From contig OY288189.1 of assembly GCA_958439205.1 (NCBI GenBank), positions 460,001 to 511,959 on the forward strand: a stretch of DNA of 51,959 nt, in the 5' to 3' direction. Of this stretch, positions 27,856 to 36,064 are shown piece after piece (positions within the stretch are counted from its first letter, which is position 1; each line of letters starts with the position of its first letter). Position numbers and translations under genes: made by a program. This DNA is from an uncultured Allorhizobium sp. (GTDB lineage: Bacteria > Pseudomonadota > Alphaproteobacteria > Rhizobiales > Rhizobiaceae). The notes under the pieces are model-generated. The model made no database searches. It saw only the letters and a program-made list of their open reading frames with translations, and was not told the origin of the DNA.

Positions 27856-27889
27856 GCGGCGCCTTGACAAGGGCGCCGCTTTCTTTTTT
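27856..27889 (+). terminator. ahcY: Rho-independent terminator of ahcY
   Basis: Stem GCGGCGCC / GGCGCCGC (27856-27863, 27872-27879) with a short partially paired loop, followed by TTTCTTTTTT. It starts about 30 nt after the ahcY stop. Confidence 0.92.
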
Positions 27890-28022
27890 GGGCCCCGGCC
27901 TTCCCGACCCTATCCATCAAAGGTATTGTTTTAGAACTTGATTCGTGAACTGCACGAGCGGTCCGCGGATACGGATGTCTTGTCGACGATGCGGCACATA
28001 ATAAGACGGAGACAGACCGAGA

Positions 28023-30608
28023 ATGTCGGTACATCAACGCGCCCCGCGTCAGCGGGATACGGCTATGACGGCCGGTTTTCCAAGCCTCTGGCGGCCAACT
28101 TCAAACCTGACAACCGCGGTGCTGCGCAAGGTCGCACAGCGCCCAGCCGTGGCAGCCATGCGCAGCTTGCTGACCTGCGGTAGCGCACTTGCGGGCATCA
28201 TCACGCCCGGCCTCGCGCATGCCCAAACCGCTGCGGCTCCGCTGCGCGGCTTCGATAGCGCCGATGTTGCAGGTTATGCCGTGCTTCTCGGATCGGTCTC
28301 AGCAGCCCTGATCTTCGCCGCCGTTCTGCTTCGCCAGCGCAACAGGCTTGATGTCGAAGTGCGCGAACTGCGCTCGGCTTTTTCGGACAGCCAGCACAAG
28401 ATCTCTCGCTACCAGACCCTGATTGCCGACAAGAACAGGCGCACGGTGATCTGGGAAGGCCATAACGGAAAAGCAGAACTGCTCGGCCAGCTTCCGGCGG
28501 AGACAGGCGCTCCCCAGCAGGATCCGGACTTTCTGGCTTTCGGCCGCTGGCTGAAGCCGCACTCTGCAAGCGAAGTCGAACGCGCAATCGAAGGTCTGCG
28601 GCTGAATGCCAAGTCCTTCGATCTGGTCGTCGAAACTCAGCGCGGTGAAGTTCTGGAGGTCCAAGGCAAGCTCTATGGCGGCCGCGCCTACGCGCATTTC
28701 GTTGCCCTCGACAACCTGCGTGCCGAACTGGCCGAACTGAAGATCGAGCGCAACCGCCTGCGCAGCTCGATTGCTACCTTTGAATCGCTGCTCGACTCCA
28801 TCGAACAGCCTGTCTGGCAGCGCGACGGCGAAGGCCGTCTGGTCTGGGTCAACCAGGCCTATAGCGACGCCGTGGAGGCAAGCTCGCCGCAACAGGCTGT
28901 GCAGGAGGGGCGCGAAATTCTGGGCACCCTCACCCGAGAAAAGATCAAGGCCTCAGCGACCCCGGAATCCCCTTTCCAGGATACCGTCTCGACGGCCGTT
29001 CGTGGCGCGCGGACCTTCTTCGATGTTGTCGATGTGAGGGGTCCTGCGGGCTCCTGTGGCATGGCGATCGATGTCTCGTCCGCAGAGACACTTCGGGAAG
29101 ACCTGACCCGGACGCTGAAGAGCCATGCCGATACGCTGGACCATCTGGCAACGCCGGTGGCAATCTTCGACGCGGACCGTCGCCTGCAATTCTACAATCA
29201 GGCTTTCCAGCAGCTTTGGGGTCTTGAAGCCAAGTTCCTCGAAAGCCGTCCCGATCATGCCGAACTGCTCGATCGACTTCGTGCGGCGCACAAGCTGCCG
29301 GAACAGCTGAGCTGGAAGGCTTGGAAAGAGAACTGCCTTTCCGTTTACCGCGCTCTGGAGACGCAGACGGACCTCTGGCATCTGCCAAACGGCCAGACGC
29401 TTCGGGTGATTGCGTCTGCCCATCCGCAGGGTGGCGCCACCTGGGTATTCGAGAACCTCACGGAACAGGTCAATCTGGAGACCCGTTACAACACGCTCGT
29501 GCAGGTGCAGGGCGAAACCATCGACCACCTGTCTGAAGGCGTCGCCGTCTTTGGCCCAGATGGCCGGATCCAGCTGTCCAATCCCGCCTTCCGCGCCCTC
29601 TGGGGCATCACCGAGGCACAGGCCGCGGTTGGCACCCATATTCGTCTGCTCGAAGCTGCCTGCGGGACGTCCTATGACAAGCCGGACGGTTGGAAGGCCT
29701 TCGGCAAGATGATCACCAGCTTCGAGGACGAGCGTCCGTCAAGTCAGGGTACGCTGGAGCTCTATTCCGGTCTGGTGCTGGATTACGCCGTAACACCGCT
29801 GCCGAATGCGCAGACCATGCTGACCTTCGTCAACATGACCGACAGCGTTCGTGCGGAACGGGCGCTGAAGGAGAAGAACGAAGCGCTGCAGAAGGCAGAC
29901 GAACTGAAGAACGATTTCGTCCAGCACGTCTCCTACGAGCTGCGCTCGCCGCTGACCAACATCATCGGCTTTACCGATCTCCTGAAGACACCGACGATCG
30001 GTCCGCTGAACGAACGGCAGGCCGAATATATCGACCATATCTCGACCTCCTCTTCGGTCCTGCTGACCATCGTCAACGACATTCTCGATCTCGCGACTGT
30101 CGATGCAGGCATCATGCAGCTGGACTATTCGGAAATCGATCTGAGCGATCTTCTCGACGATGTCTCGATGCAGATGACCGACCGATTGCAGGAAGGTGGC
30201 GTGACATTGGAAATCGCCGCTCCTGCGCAGCTTGGTCATCTGATTGCCGACCGGCAGCGGTTGAAACAGATCCTCATCAAGATCCTGACCAATGCCGTGA
30301 ACTACGCCCCCGAAGGCTCGGTCGTCTCGATGAAATGCTGGCGCGAAGCCAATGATTTCGCCTTTTCAGTCAGTGACAACGGCTGCGGCATGAGCCCCGA
30401 CCTCGTGTCCTCGGCCTTTGACCGCTTCTCGACGAGCGCCAAGGGTGGCAAGCGTAGCGGTCCGGGTCTTGGTCTCTCGATCGTCCAGAGCTTCGTCAAC
30501 CTGCACAAGGGCGAGGTGAAGATCGAAAGCGAGCCGGGTCGCGGAACCACGGTTCACTGCCGCATCCCCTCTGCCAGTCTACCGCAGATGATCGCCGCCG
30601 CCGAATGA
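28023..30608 (+). CDS. divL: DivL-type cell-cycle kinase with Tyr in place of the phospho-acceptor His
   Basis: 861 aa. A signal-like hydrophobic stretch (about residues 45-68) and a TM segment (about 82-104) are followed by a coiled-coil-like region and several PAS-type repeats (about 255-620, with WVNQAYSDA, FYNQAFQQLWG and LSNPAFRALWG). The dimerisation/phospho-acceptor helix reads QHVSYELRSPLTN: Tyr638 occupies the His position, the hallmark of Caulobacter DivL. The ATPase domain keeps its N-box (ILTNAVNYA), DNGCGM and GPGLGLSI. DivL controls CckA and thereby CtrA at the cell pole. A GANTC site lies about 80 nt upstream at 27940. It overlaps the tsaE fusion gene by 4 nt. ATG 28065 is an alternative start. 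Confidence 0.9.
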   Translation: MSVHQRAPRQRDTAMTAGFPSLWRPTSNLTTAVLRKVAQRPAVAAMRSLLTCGSALAGIITPGLAHAQTAAAPLRGFDSADVAGYAVLLGSVSAALIFAAVLLRQRNRLDVEVRELRSAFSDSQHKISRYQTLIADKNRRTVIWEGHNGKAELLGQLPAETGAPQQDPDFLAFGRWLKPHSASEVERAIEGLRLNAKSFDLVVETQRGEVLEVQGKLYGGRAYAHFVALDNLRAELAELKIERNRLRSSIATFESLLDSIEQPVWQRDGEGRLVWVNQAYSDAVEASSPQQAVQEGREILGTLTREKIKASATPESPFQDTVSTAVRGARTFFDVVDVRGPAGSCGMAIDVSSAETLREDLTRTLKSHADTLDHLATPVAIFDADRRLQFYNQAFQQLWGLEAKFLESRPDHAELLDRLRAAHKLPEQLSWKAWKENCLSVYRALETQTDLWHLPNGQTLRVIASAHPQGGATWVFENLTEQVNLETRYNTLVQVQGETIDHLSEGVAVFGPDGRIQLSNPAFRALWGITEAQAAVGTHIRLLEAACGTSYDKPDGWKAFGKMITSFEDERPSSQGTLELYSGLVLDYAVTPLPNAQTMLTFVNMTDSVRAERALKEKNEALQKADELKNDFVQHVSYELRSPLTNIIGFTDLLKTPTIGPLNERQAEYIDHISTSSSVLLTIVNDILDLATVDAGIMQLDYSEIDLSDLLDDVSMQMTDRLQEGGVTLEIAAPAQLGHLIADRQRLKQILIKILTNAVNYAPEGSVVSMKCWREANDFAFSVSDNGCGMSPDLVSSAFDRFSTSAKGGKRSGPGLGLSIVQSFVNLHKGEVKIESEPGRGTTVHCRIPSASLPQMIAAAE

Positions 30609-32134
30609 GCGCCGAGCCCACCCCGCTTGCCATCCACCTCGCCGACGACCGTGCCACCGCACTGTTCGGCGAGGATTTGCTTCTCGCGCTTCAGGTCGGT
30701 GATTGCATCGCGCTCGAGGGCGACCTTGGCGCCGGGAAATCAACGCTGAGCCGAGCCTTGATCCGAGCCCTTGCGGAGGATCCGGACCTCGAAGTTCCAA
30801 GCCCGACCTTCACGCTGGTGCAGAACTACGAGCTGCGCATCCCCGTCGCGCATTTCGATCTTTACCGCCTGTCCGATCCGAGCGAGCTCGACGAACTCGG
30901 TCTGGAGGAGGCCTTGGCCGAGGGCATCTGCCTCATTGAATGGCCCGGCAAAGCCGGCCGCGCGCTGCCGAAGAACCGGATCGAGATCAGTTTCGCATTT
31001 GCATCCGACGGTGGGCGGGACCTGTCCATCCGGGCTCCGGAAGCGAAACTGGCAAGGCTGCGCCGCGTTGCGGATATCAGAGACTTCCTCGACGCAAACG
31101 GCTGTAAGGATACGCACAGACGCCATCTGACGGGCGACGCCTCCAACCGCGCTTATGAACATGTCTACCCGGCCGACGGAGGTACGCGTCTTGTTCTGAT
31201 GGATGCGCCCAAACGGCAGAATGGTCCACCGATCCGCGACGGGAAACCGTATTCGCAGCTCGTGCATCTCGCAGAGGATGTCCGGCCCTTCGTCGCCATC
31301 GGCCAGGCTTTGAGGGAGCGGGGATTTGCGGCACCTAAAGTGCTGGCCCAGGACCTTGATGCAGGCATCCTGCTTCTCGAAGATCTCGGTGAAGACAGCG
31401 TGCTCGACGGAGAGGGCAAGCCAATCGGGGAGCGCTACCGCACCAGTGCCGCTTGCCTCGCTGCCATTCACGACACGCCGTTCGATAGAGAAATCACCAT
31501 CCCGGGCGGTGATCGGCACAGGATCCCGGATTTCGATCGTGCAGCCATGAAATTCGAGGTCGAACTGCTCCTCGATTGGCACCTGCCCTGGAAACGGGAT
31601 GGAAAGCCGGCAACGACGGAAGAGCGTACGCGCTATCTCGCCATCTGGGATCAGTTGATCGACGAACTGGCGGATGCCGACACATCGATCGTGATGCGTG
31701 ACTTCCACTCGCCCAACATCATCTGGCGCGACGACCGCGCAGGCCATGACAGGGTCGGATTGATCGACTTCCAGGACGCCATGATCGGGCCCGCCGCCTA
31801 TGATGTGGTTTCGCTGGTCCAGGATGCGCGGGTGACGATCGAGCGTCCGCTGATGGACCAATTGATGGCCGACTATCTTTCCGCGCGGTCGAGGATGTCG
31901 GACTTCGATGAGTCCGCATTCCTGAAGAGCTGGGCGATCATGTCGGCGCAGCGAGCCTGCAAGCTGAACGGGCTCTGGGTCCGGCTCAAGGAACGGGACG
32001 GCAAGCCGGGCTATATGCGCCATCTGCAGCGGACCCTCTGGCATCTCAACGTGGCTTTCGAGCATCCTGTTCTCGCCCCCTTGCGGAACTGGTGCTTAGA
32101 GGCTGGAATCGAGCTTCCCGAATCACCGGCCTGA
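30605..32134 (+). CDS. tsaE: TsaE-AmgK fusion: tRNA t6A ATPase plus sugar kinase-like phosphotransferase
   Basis: 509 aa in two parts. Residues 1 to about 155 are TsaE, the ATPase of the threonylcarbamoyl-adenosine (t6A37) tRNA complex: P-loop GDLGAGKS at 39-46, SPTFTLVQNYE, and FDLYRL. Residues of about 170-505 are an aminoglycoside-phosphotransferase-fold kinase resembling AmgK (MurNAc/GlcNAc kinase), with catalytic Asp366 in RDFHSPN and metal-binding Asp388 in LIDFQDA. The next gene encodes a MurU-like nucleotidyltransferase, the AmgK partner in peptidoglycan recycling, which supports this reading. The start overlaps divL (ATGA). Sugar specificity is inferred from context. Confidence 0.9.
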   Translation: MSAEPTPLAIHLADDRATALFGEDLLLALQVGDCIALEGDLGAGKSTLSRALIRALAEDPDLEVPSPTFTLVQNYELRIPVAHFDLYRLSDPSELDELGLEEALAEGICLIEWPGKAGRALPKNRIEISFAFASDGGRDLSIRAPEAKLARLRRVADIRDFLDANGCKDTHRRHLTGDASNRAYEHVYPADGGTRLVLMDAPKRQNGPPIRDGKPYSQLVHLAEDVRPFVAIGQALRERGFAAPKVLAQDLDAGILLLEDLGEDSVLDGEGKPIGERYRTSAACLAAIHDTPFDREITIPGGDRHRIPDFDRAAMKFEVELLLDWHLPWKRDGKPATTEERTRYLAIWDQLIDELADADTSIVMRDFHSPNIIWRDDRAGHDRVGLIDFQDAMIGPAAYDVVSLVQDARVTIERPLMDQLMADYLSARSRMSDFDESAFLKSWAIMSAQRACKLNGLWVRLKERDGKPGYMRHLQRTLWHLNVAFEHPVLAPLRNWCLEAGIELPESPA

Positions 32135-32139
32135 GCAAA

Positions 32140-32874
32140 ATGATCATCAAGCAAGCCATGGTGCTCGCGGCCGGACTCGGTACGCGGATGCGCCCCATTA
32201 CAGAGACAACCCCAAAGCCGCTGGTTCGCATCGGCGGAAAGCCGATGATCGACTATGTGCTCGATGCGCTCGTTGCGGCGGGCGTCGAAACGATCGTGGT
32301 GAATGTCCATCACCATGCCGACCAGATGGAAGCACATCTCGCGACAGAGAAGCGCGCGGAGATCCGGATCTCGGACGAGCGAGACAGGCTGATGGATTCT
32401 GGCGGCGGCCTGGCAAAAGGCCTCAAGCTGCTTGATCAAGACCAGCCAGCGCTGGTCATGAATGCCGATCTGTTTTGGATTGGTGAGCCGCAGGGCGAGC
32501 CGAGCAATCTTGTCCGGCTTGCGGGACAGTTCGATCCTTCGCGCATGGACATGTCCATGCTCTGCGTCGATCAGGAGCGGACCACAGGCCATAATGGAAA
32601 GAATGATTTCTCGATGGCGAACGATGGCCAGCTCACCCGCTATGTCGCCGGCGCACCGAACCCGGTCGTTTACGCTGGTGCTCTGGCTCTGATGCCGCAT
32701 CTTTTCAGCGATGCGCCTAACGGCCCCTTCAACCTGAACATCTATTTTGATCGTGCGATTGCCGCCGGTCGGCTGTTCGGCACCAGCCTCAATGGTCAAT
32801 GGCTGACGGTCGGGACGCCTGACGCGATTGCGCCTGCCGAAGCCATGGTTGCCCAATACAGCAGGAGCGCCTGA
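32140..32874 (+). CDS. murU: Nucleotidyltransferase, MurU-like (MurNAc-1-phosphate uridylyltransferase)
   Basis: 244 aa NTP-transferase fold with the nucleotide loop LAAGLGTRMRPIT near the N-terminus, TPKPLVRIGGKPMIDYVL and ALVMNADLFW (metal-binding Asp). It lies 5 nt after the kinase domain, matching the amgK-murU pair that converts recycled MurNAc-1-phosphate to UDP-MurNAc and bypasses the fosfomycin-sensitive MurA step. Another sugar-1-phosphate specificity is possible. ATG 32140 (MIIKQAMVLAAG) is preferred. The stop lies 1 nt before the addB ATG. Confidence 0.87.
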   Translation: MIIKQAMVLAAGLGTRMRPITETTPKPLVRIGGKPMIDYVLDALVAAGVETIVVNVHHHADQMEAHLATEKRAEIRISDERDRLMDSGGGLAKGLKLLDQDQPALVMNADLFWIGEPQGEPSNLVRLAGQFDPSRMDMSMLCVDQERTTGHNGKNDFSMANDGQLTRYVAGAPNPVVYAGALALMPHLFSDAPNGPFNLNIYFDRAIAAGRLFGTSLNGQWLTVGTPDAIAPAEAMVAQYSRSA

Positions 32875-32875
32875 G

Positions 32876-35800
32876 ATGGCGGGCGCGGCGCCGCGTCTGC
32901 TGACGATCCCTCCGGGTCGGCCGTTTCTCCGGACGCTGACGGAAGCCCTGCTCGACGGGCGATTGACCGAGAGCTTTCGTTACGACCCTGCGGATCCGCT
33001 TTCCCTGGCAGGCGTGACGCTGCTCGTGCCGACGCGACGCGCTGCACGCGTGCTGCGCTCAGAATTCGTCGATCTGCTCGGCGGGCGCGCTGCCATCCTT
33101 CCCAATATCCGCACACTCGGAGAGACCGACGACGACAGCGGCTTTTTCGACCTCGATGCGCCCCTGCTGATGGACCTTGCACCGCCGGTCAGTGGCACCG
33201 TGATGCTCCTCGAACTGGCGCGGCTCATCCTTGCCTGGCGCAACCAGTTGCCTGAGATCGTGCGGTCGATCCATGCCGATACGCCGCTCGTGGCACCGGC
33301 GAGCCCGGCAGATGCCGTCTGGCTGGCCAGGGCCCTCGTCGAACTGATCGAGGCGGCGGAGACGGAGGGATGTGACTGGAGCGATCTCGAGAAGCTCCAA
33401 TCCGCAGATTTCGGGTCCTGGTGGCAATTGACTCTGGAGTTTCTCAAGATCGCCACCAGCTTCTGGCCGGCGCGACTGCAGGAATTGGTGCGATCCTCTC
33501 CGGCGCGCCACCGCGATGCCGTGCTGCGGGCCGAAGCGGAGCGTTTTCGCAGACAGGGTGCGGATGGGCCCGTCATCGTCGCCGGCTCGACAGGTTCGAT
33601 CCCGGCAGCGGCTGAATTGATCGCGGCCATTGCAGAACTCGACCAAGGCGTCGTGGTGTTGCCAGGGCTCGATCTCGACATGCCGGACGAAGACTGGCTG
33701 AAGCTGAACGATCGGGATATCTCTCTCATACGACCGAGCCCGGCCGTTCGCGGGCATCCGCAATATGGCCTCGCCCATCTGCTTCGCCACATGAAGCTTG
33801 AGCGCGCGGATGCCCAGGTGCTCGAACCTGCAGCGCAAGCCCTCAAAGACCGTGCGGAATTCCTGTCTCGTGCCATGGCCCCTGCGGAGGCGACAGACAC
33901 CTGGAAAGCCTGGCGCGGGGGTATCGATGATCACCGGGTGCTCGACGCATTCCGCGATGTCGCACTCATCGAGACGGCGAACGAGCGTGAGGAAGCAACT
34001 GCTATCGCGATCGCGCTTCGTCTGGGGCTGGAGCAGGTATCAGAGAACCCGGAGAGCCGGGTGGCGCTGATCACGCCGGATCGTGCCCTGGCGCGGCGGG
34101 TGATGTCGGAACTTGCGCGCTTCGGGATCGAGGCGGACGATTCGGCTGGTACGCCGATGACCGGTACACAGGCTGCGATGCTCACGCAGGTGGTGGCAGA
34201 GGCCTGCCTGCGACCGGGCGACCCGGTGGCGATCGTATCGGTGATCAAGCATCCGCTGGCGCGTTTCGGATTTTCGGCCGAAGACATGCGCAAGGCGGCT
34301 GACGCCCTCGAAAGGATCGCACTACGTGGCGGCCTTAAAAGCCTTGATCTCGCTGATATGGAAGCGCTTTTCGCCGAGGGGCTGGAGGCCCATCTCGCAG
34401 ACCGGCACAAGCCGCAATGGCGGAGCTCGATCAGCGCGGAGGAGATGGACCTTGCACGGGTACTTGCGCAACGTGTCACCGCAGCCGTCGAGCCGCTTGT
34501 CTCTTCCTTGGTCCGGTCGCGGGATGGACGTGTTCTCTCGCAGCAACTGACGCTCAGCGATTGGGCGGAGCGCACGGGCCGGGTGCTCGAAGCCGTCACC
34601 ATCGACGAACGAGGCGATCTTGCCGGCCTCTGGGGCAATGCAGCGGGTGAGGCTCTCGCCCGGCTTCTCGCCGAGGTGCTGGAAACGGACGGCCAGATCG
34701 AGGCGGATGGTGCGCAATGGGTGGATATCCTGACGGCGCTGATGGCCGGCCAGGCAGTCAAGCCGAGGGCGATGCGACATCCGCGCGTCTTCATCTTCGG
34801 CACACTGGAAGCCCGCCTGCAGAACGTCGACATGATGGTGATCGGCGGGTTGAATGAGGGTAGCTGGCCGGGGCAGACCAAGAACAATCCCTTCCTGTCG
34901 CGCGTGATGAAGACAGAGGTAGGTCTTGAGCCACCGGAACGGCAGATCGGCCAGGTGGCCCATGATTTCCAGATGGCCTGCGGCACCCGCAAGCTGATCT
35001 TCTCCCGCTCCCTTCGCCAGGGTTCGGCACCGACGGTCGCCTCGCGCTGGCTTCAGCGGCTGATGGCGCTCGGCGGGTCCCTGCTTGAAGACGAGATGCG
35101 GCAGCGGGGGCAGATCTATCGCCGCTACGCCGATCTGATCGACCAGGGCGAAAACCAGGCCCCGGCACAGCGGCCTGCGCCACGACCGCGCGCTGAACTC
35201 CAGCCGCGCGCCTTCAGCTTTTCCGAGGTCGGACGTTTCCGGCGCGATCCTTACTCGATCTATGCGCGGCGAATCCTTCGCCTCGATCCTGTCGATGCCT
35301 TCAATCAGGATCCGGGAGCGGCCGAGCGCGGAACGCTCTACCACCGGATCGTTGAGCGCTTCATTCGCGAAGATCATGACCCCGCTCGGCTGGACGCGAT
35401 CAATATCCTGCATCGGATCACCGATGAGGAGTTCCTGACAGAGGCTCTGCCGCTCCACATCGATATTGTCTGGCGGCAGCGCTTCTATAGCGTCGCGTCG
35501 GCCTTCCTCACCTGGGAGCGCGAGCGCAGACCGGAAGTGAAGCGATCACTGACGGAAGTGCGCGGCAATGTCCTTTTGCGCCCTGTTGATATCACCATCA
35601 GCGGGATTGCCGACCGGATCGATATTCGGGGCGGCGGCTTTGCCGATATCATCGACTACAAGACGGGCCTCAACCCGAGCGCCAATCAAGCGCGCAGCCT
35701 GCTCGACCCGCAGCTGGGGCTGGAAGCTGCAGCCCTCCTCCAAGGTGCCTTCAAGCCTGCCGGCGACATGAAGCCTCTCAATCTGGTCTATGTGCGTCTG

Positions 35801-36064
35801 CGACCCGGCGACCGGTTCTCGGCGGATCAAGTGAACAACGAGATGGCAACGCGGGGCGACAGCAAGAAGTCGGCGCTTGAGCTTGCCACACAATCCGTCG
35901 ACGAGCTCGGTCGCTTCGTTGAGGCATTGCAGAGCGGCGAGCGCGGTTATGTCTCCCGTCTCATCCCGGCCGAACAGAACGCCTATGGCGGCGAATACGA
36001 CCATCTGGCGCGTGTCGCGGAGTGGTCGACGGCGGAAGCCGAGGAAGGAGCCGGCGATGAGTGA
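32876..36064 (+). CDS. addB: Double-strand break repair protein AddB
   Basis: 1062 aa subunit of the AddAB helicase-nuclease, which resects double-strand ends for RecA loading and works as the RecBCD counterpart. The N-terminal helicase-like half has PGRPFLRTLTEAL where a Walker A would be, so it is a non-motor domain here. The C-terminal RecB-type nuclease shows ADIIDYKTG followed by the glutamine-rich-type helix (DPQLGLEAAAL). I see no cluster of four cysteines for an Fe-S site. ATG 32876 has AGGAG upstream. The stop overlaps addA by 8 nt. Confidence 0.94.
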   Translation: MAGAAPRLLTIPPGRPFLRTLTEALLDGRLTESFRYDPADPLSLAGVTLLVPTRRAARVLRSEFVDLLGGRAAILPNIRTLGETDDDSGFFDLDAPLLMDLAPPVSGTVMLLELARLILAWRNQLPEIVRSIHADTPLVAPASPADAVWLARALVELIEAAETEGCDWSDLEKLQSADFGSWWQLTLEFLKIATSFWPARLQELVRSSPARHRDAVLRAEAERFRRQGADGPVIVAGSTGSIPAAAELIAAIAELDQGVVVLPGLDLDMPDEDWLKLNDRDISLIRPSPAVRGHPQYGLAHLLRHMKLERADAQVLEPAAQALKDRAEFLSRAMAPAEATDTWKAWRGGIDDHRVLDAFRDVALIETANEREEATAIAIALRLGLEQVSENPESRVALITPDRALARRVMSELARFGIEADDSAGTPMTGTQAAMLTQVVAEACLRPGDPVAIVSVIKHPLARFGFSAEDMRKAADALERIALRGGLKSLDLADMEALFAEGLEAHLADRHKPQWRSSISAEEMDLARVLAQRVTAAVEPLVSSLVRSRDGRVLSQQLTLSDWAERTGRVLEAVTIDERGDLAGLWGNAAGEALARLLAEVLETDGQIEADGAQWVDILTALMAGQAVKPRAMRHPRVFIFGTLEARLQNVDMMVIGGLNEGSWPGQTKNNPFLSRVMKTEVGLEPPERQIGQVAHDFQMACGTRKLIFSRSLRQGSAPTVASRWLQRLMALGGSLLEDEMRQRGQIYRRYADLIDQGENQAPAQRPAPRPRAELQPRAFSFSEVGRFRRDPYSIYARRILRLDPVDAFNQDPGAAERGTLYHRIVERFIREDHDPARLDAINILHRITDEEFLTEALPLHIDIVWRQRFYSVASAFLTWERERRPEVKRSLTEVRGNVLLRPVDITISGIADRIDIRGGGFADIIDYKTGLNPSANQARSLLDPQLGLEAAALLQGAFKPAGDMKPLNLVYVRLRPGDRFSADQVNNEMATRGDSKKSALELATQSVDELGRFVEALQSGERGYVSRLIPAEQNAYGGEYDHLARVAEWSTAEAEEGAGDE

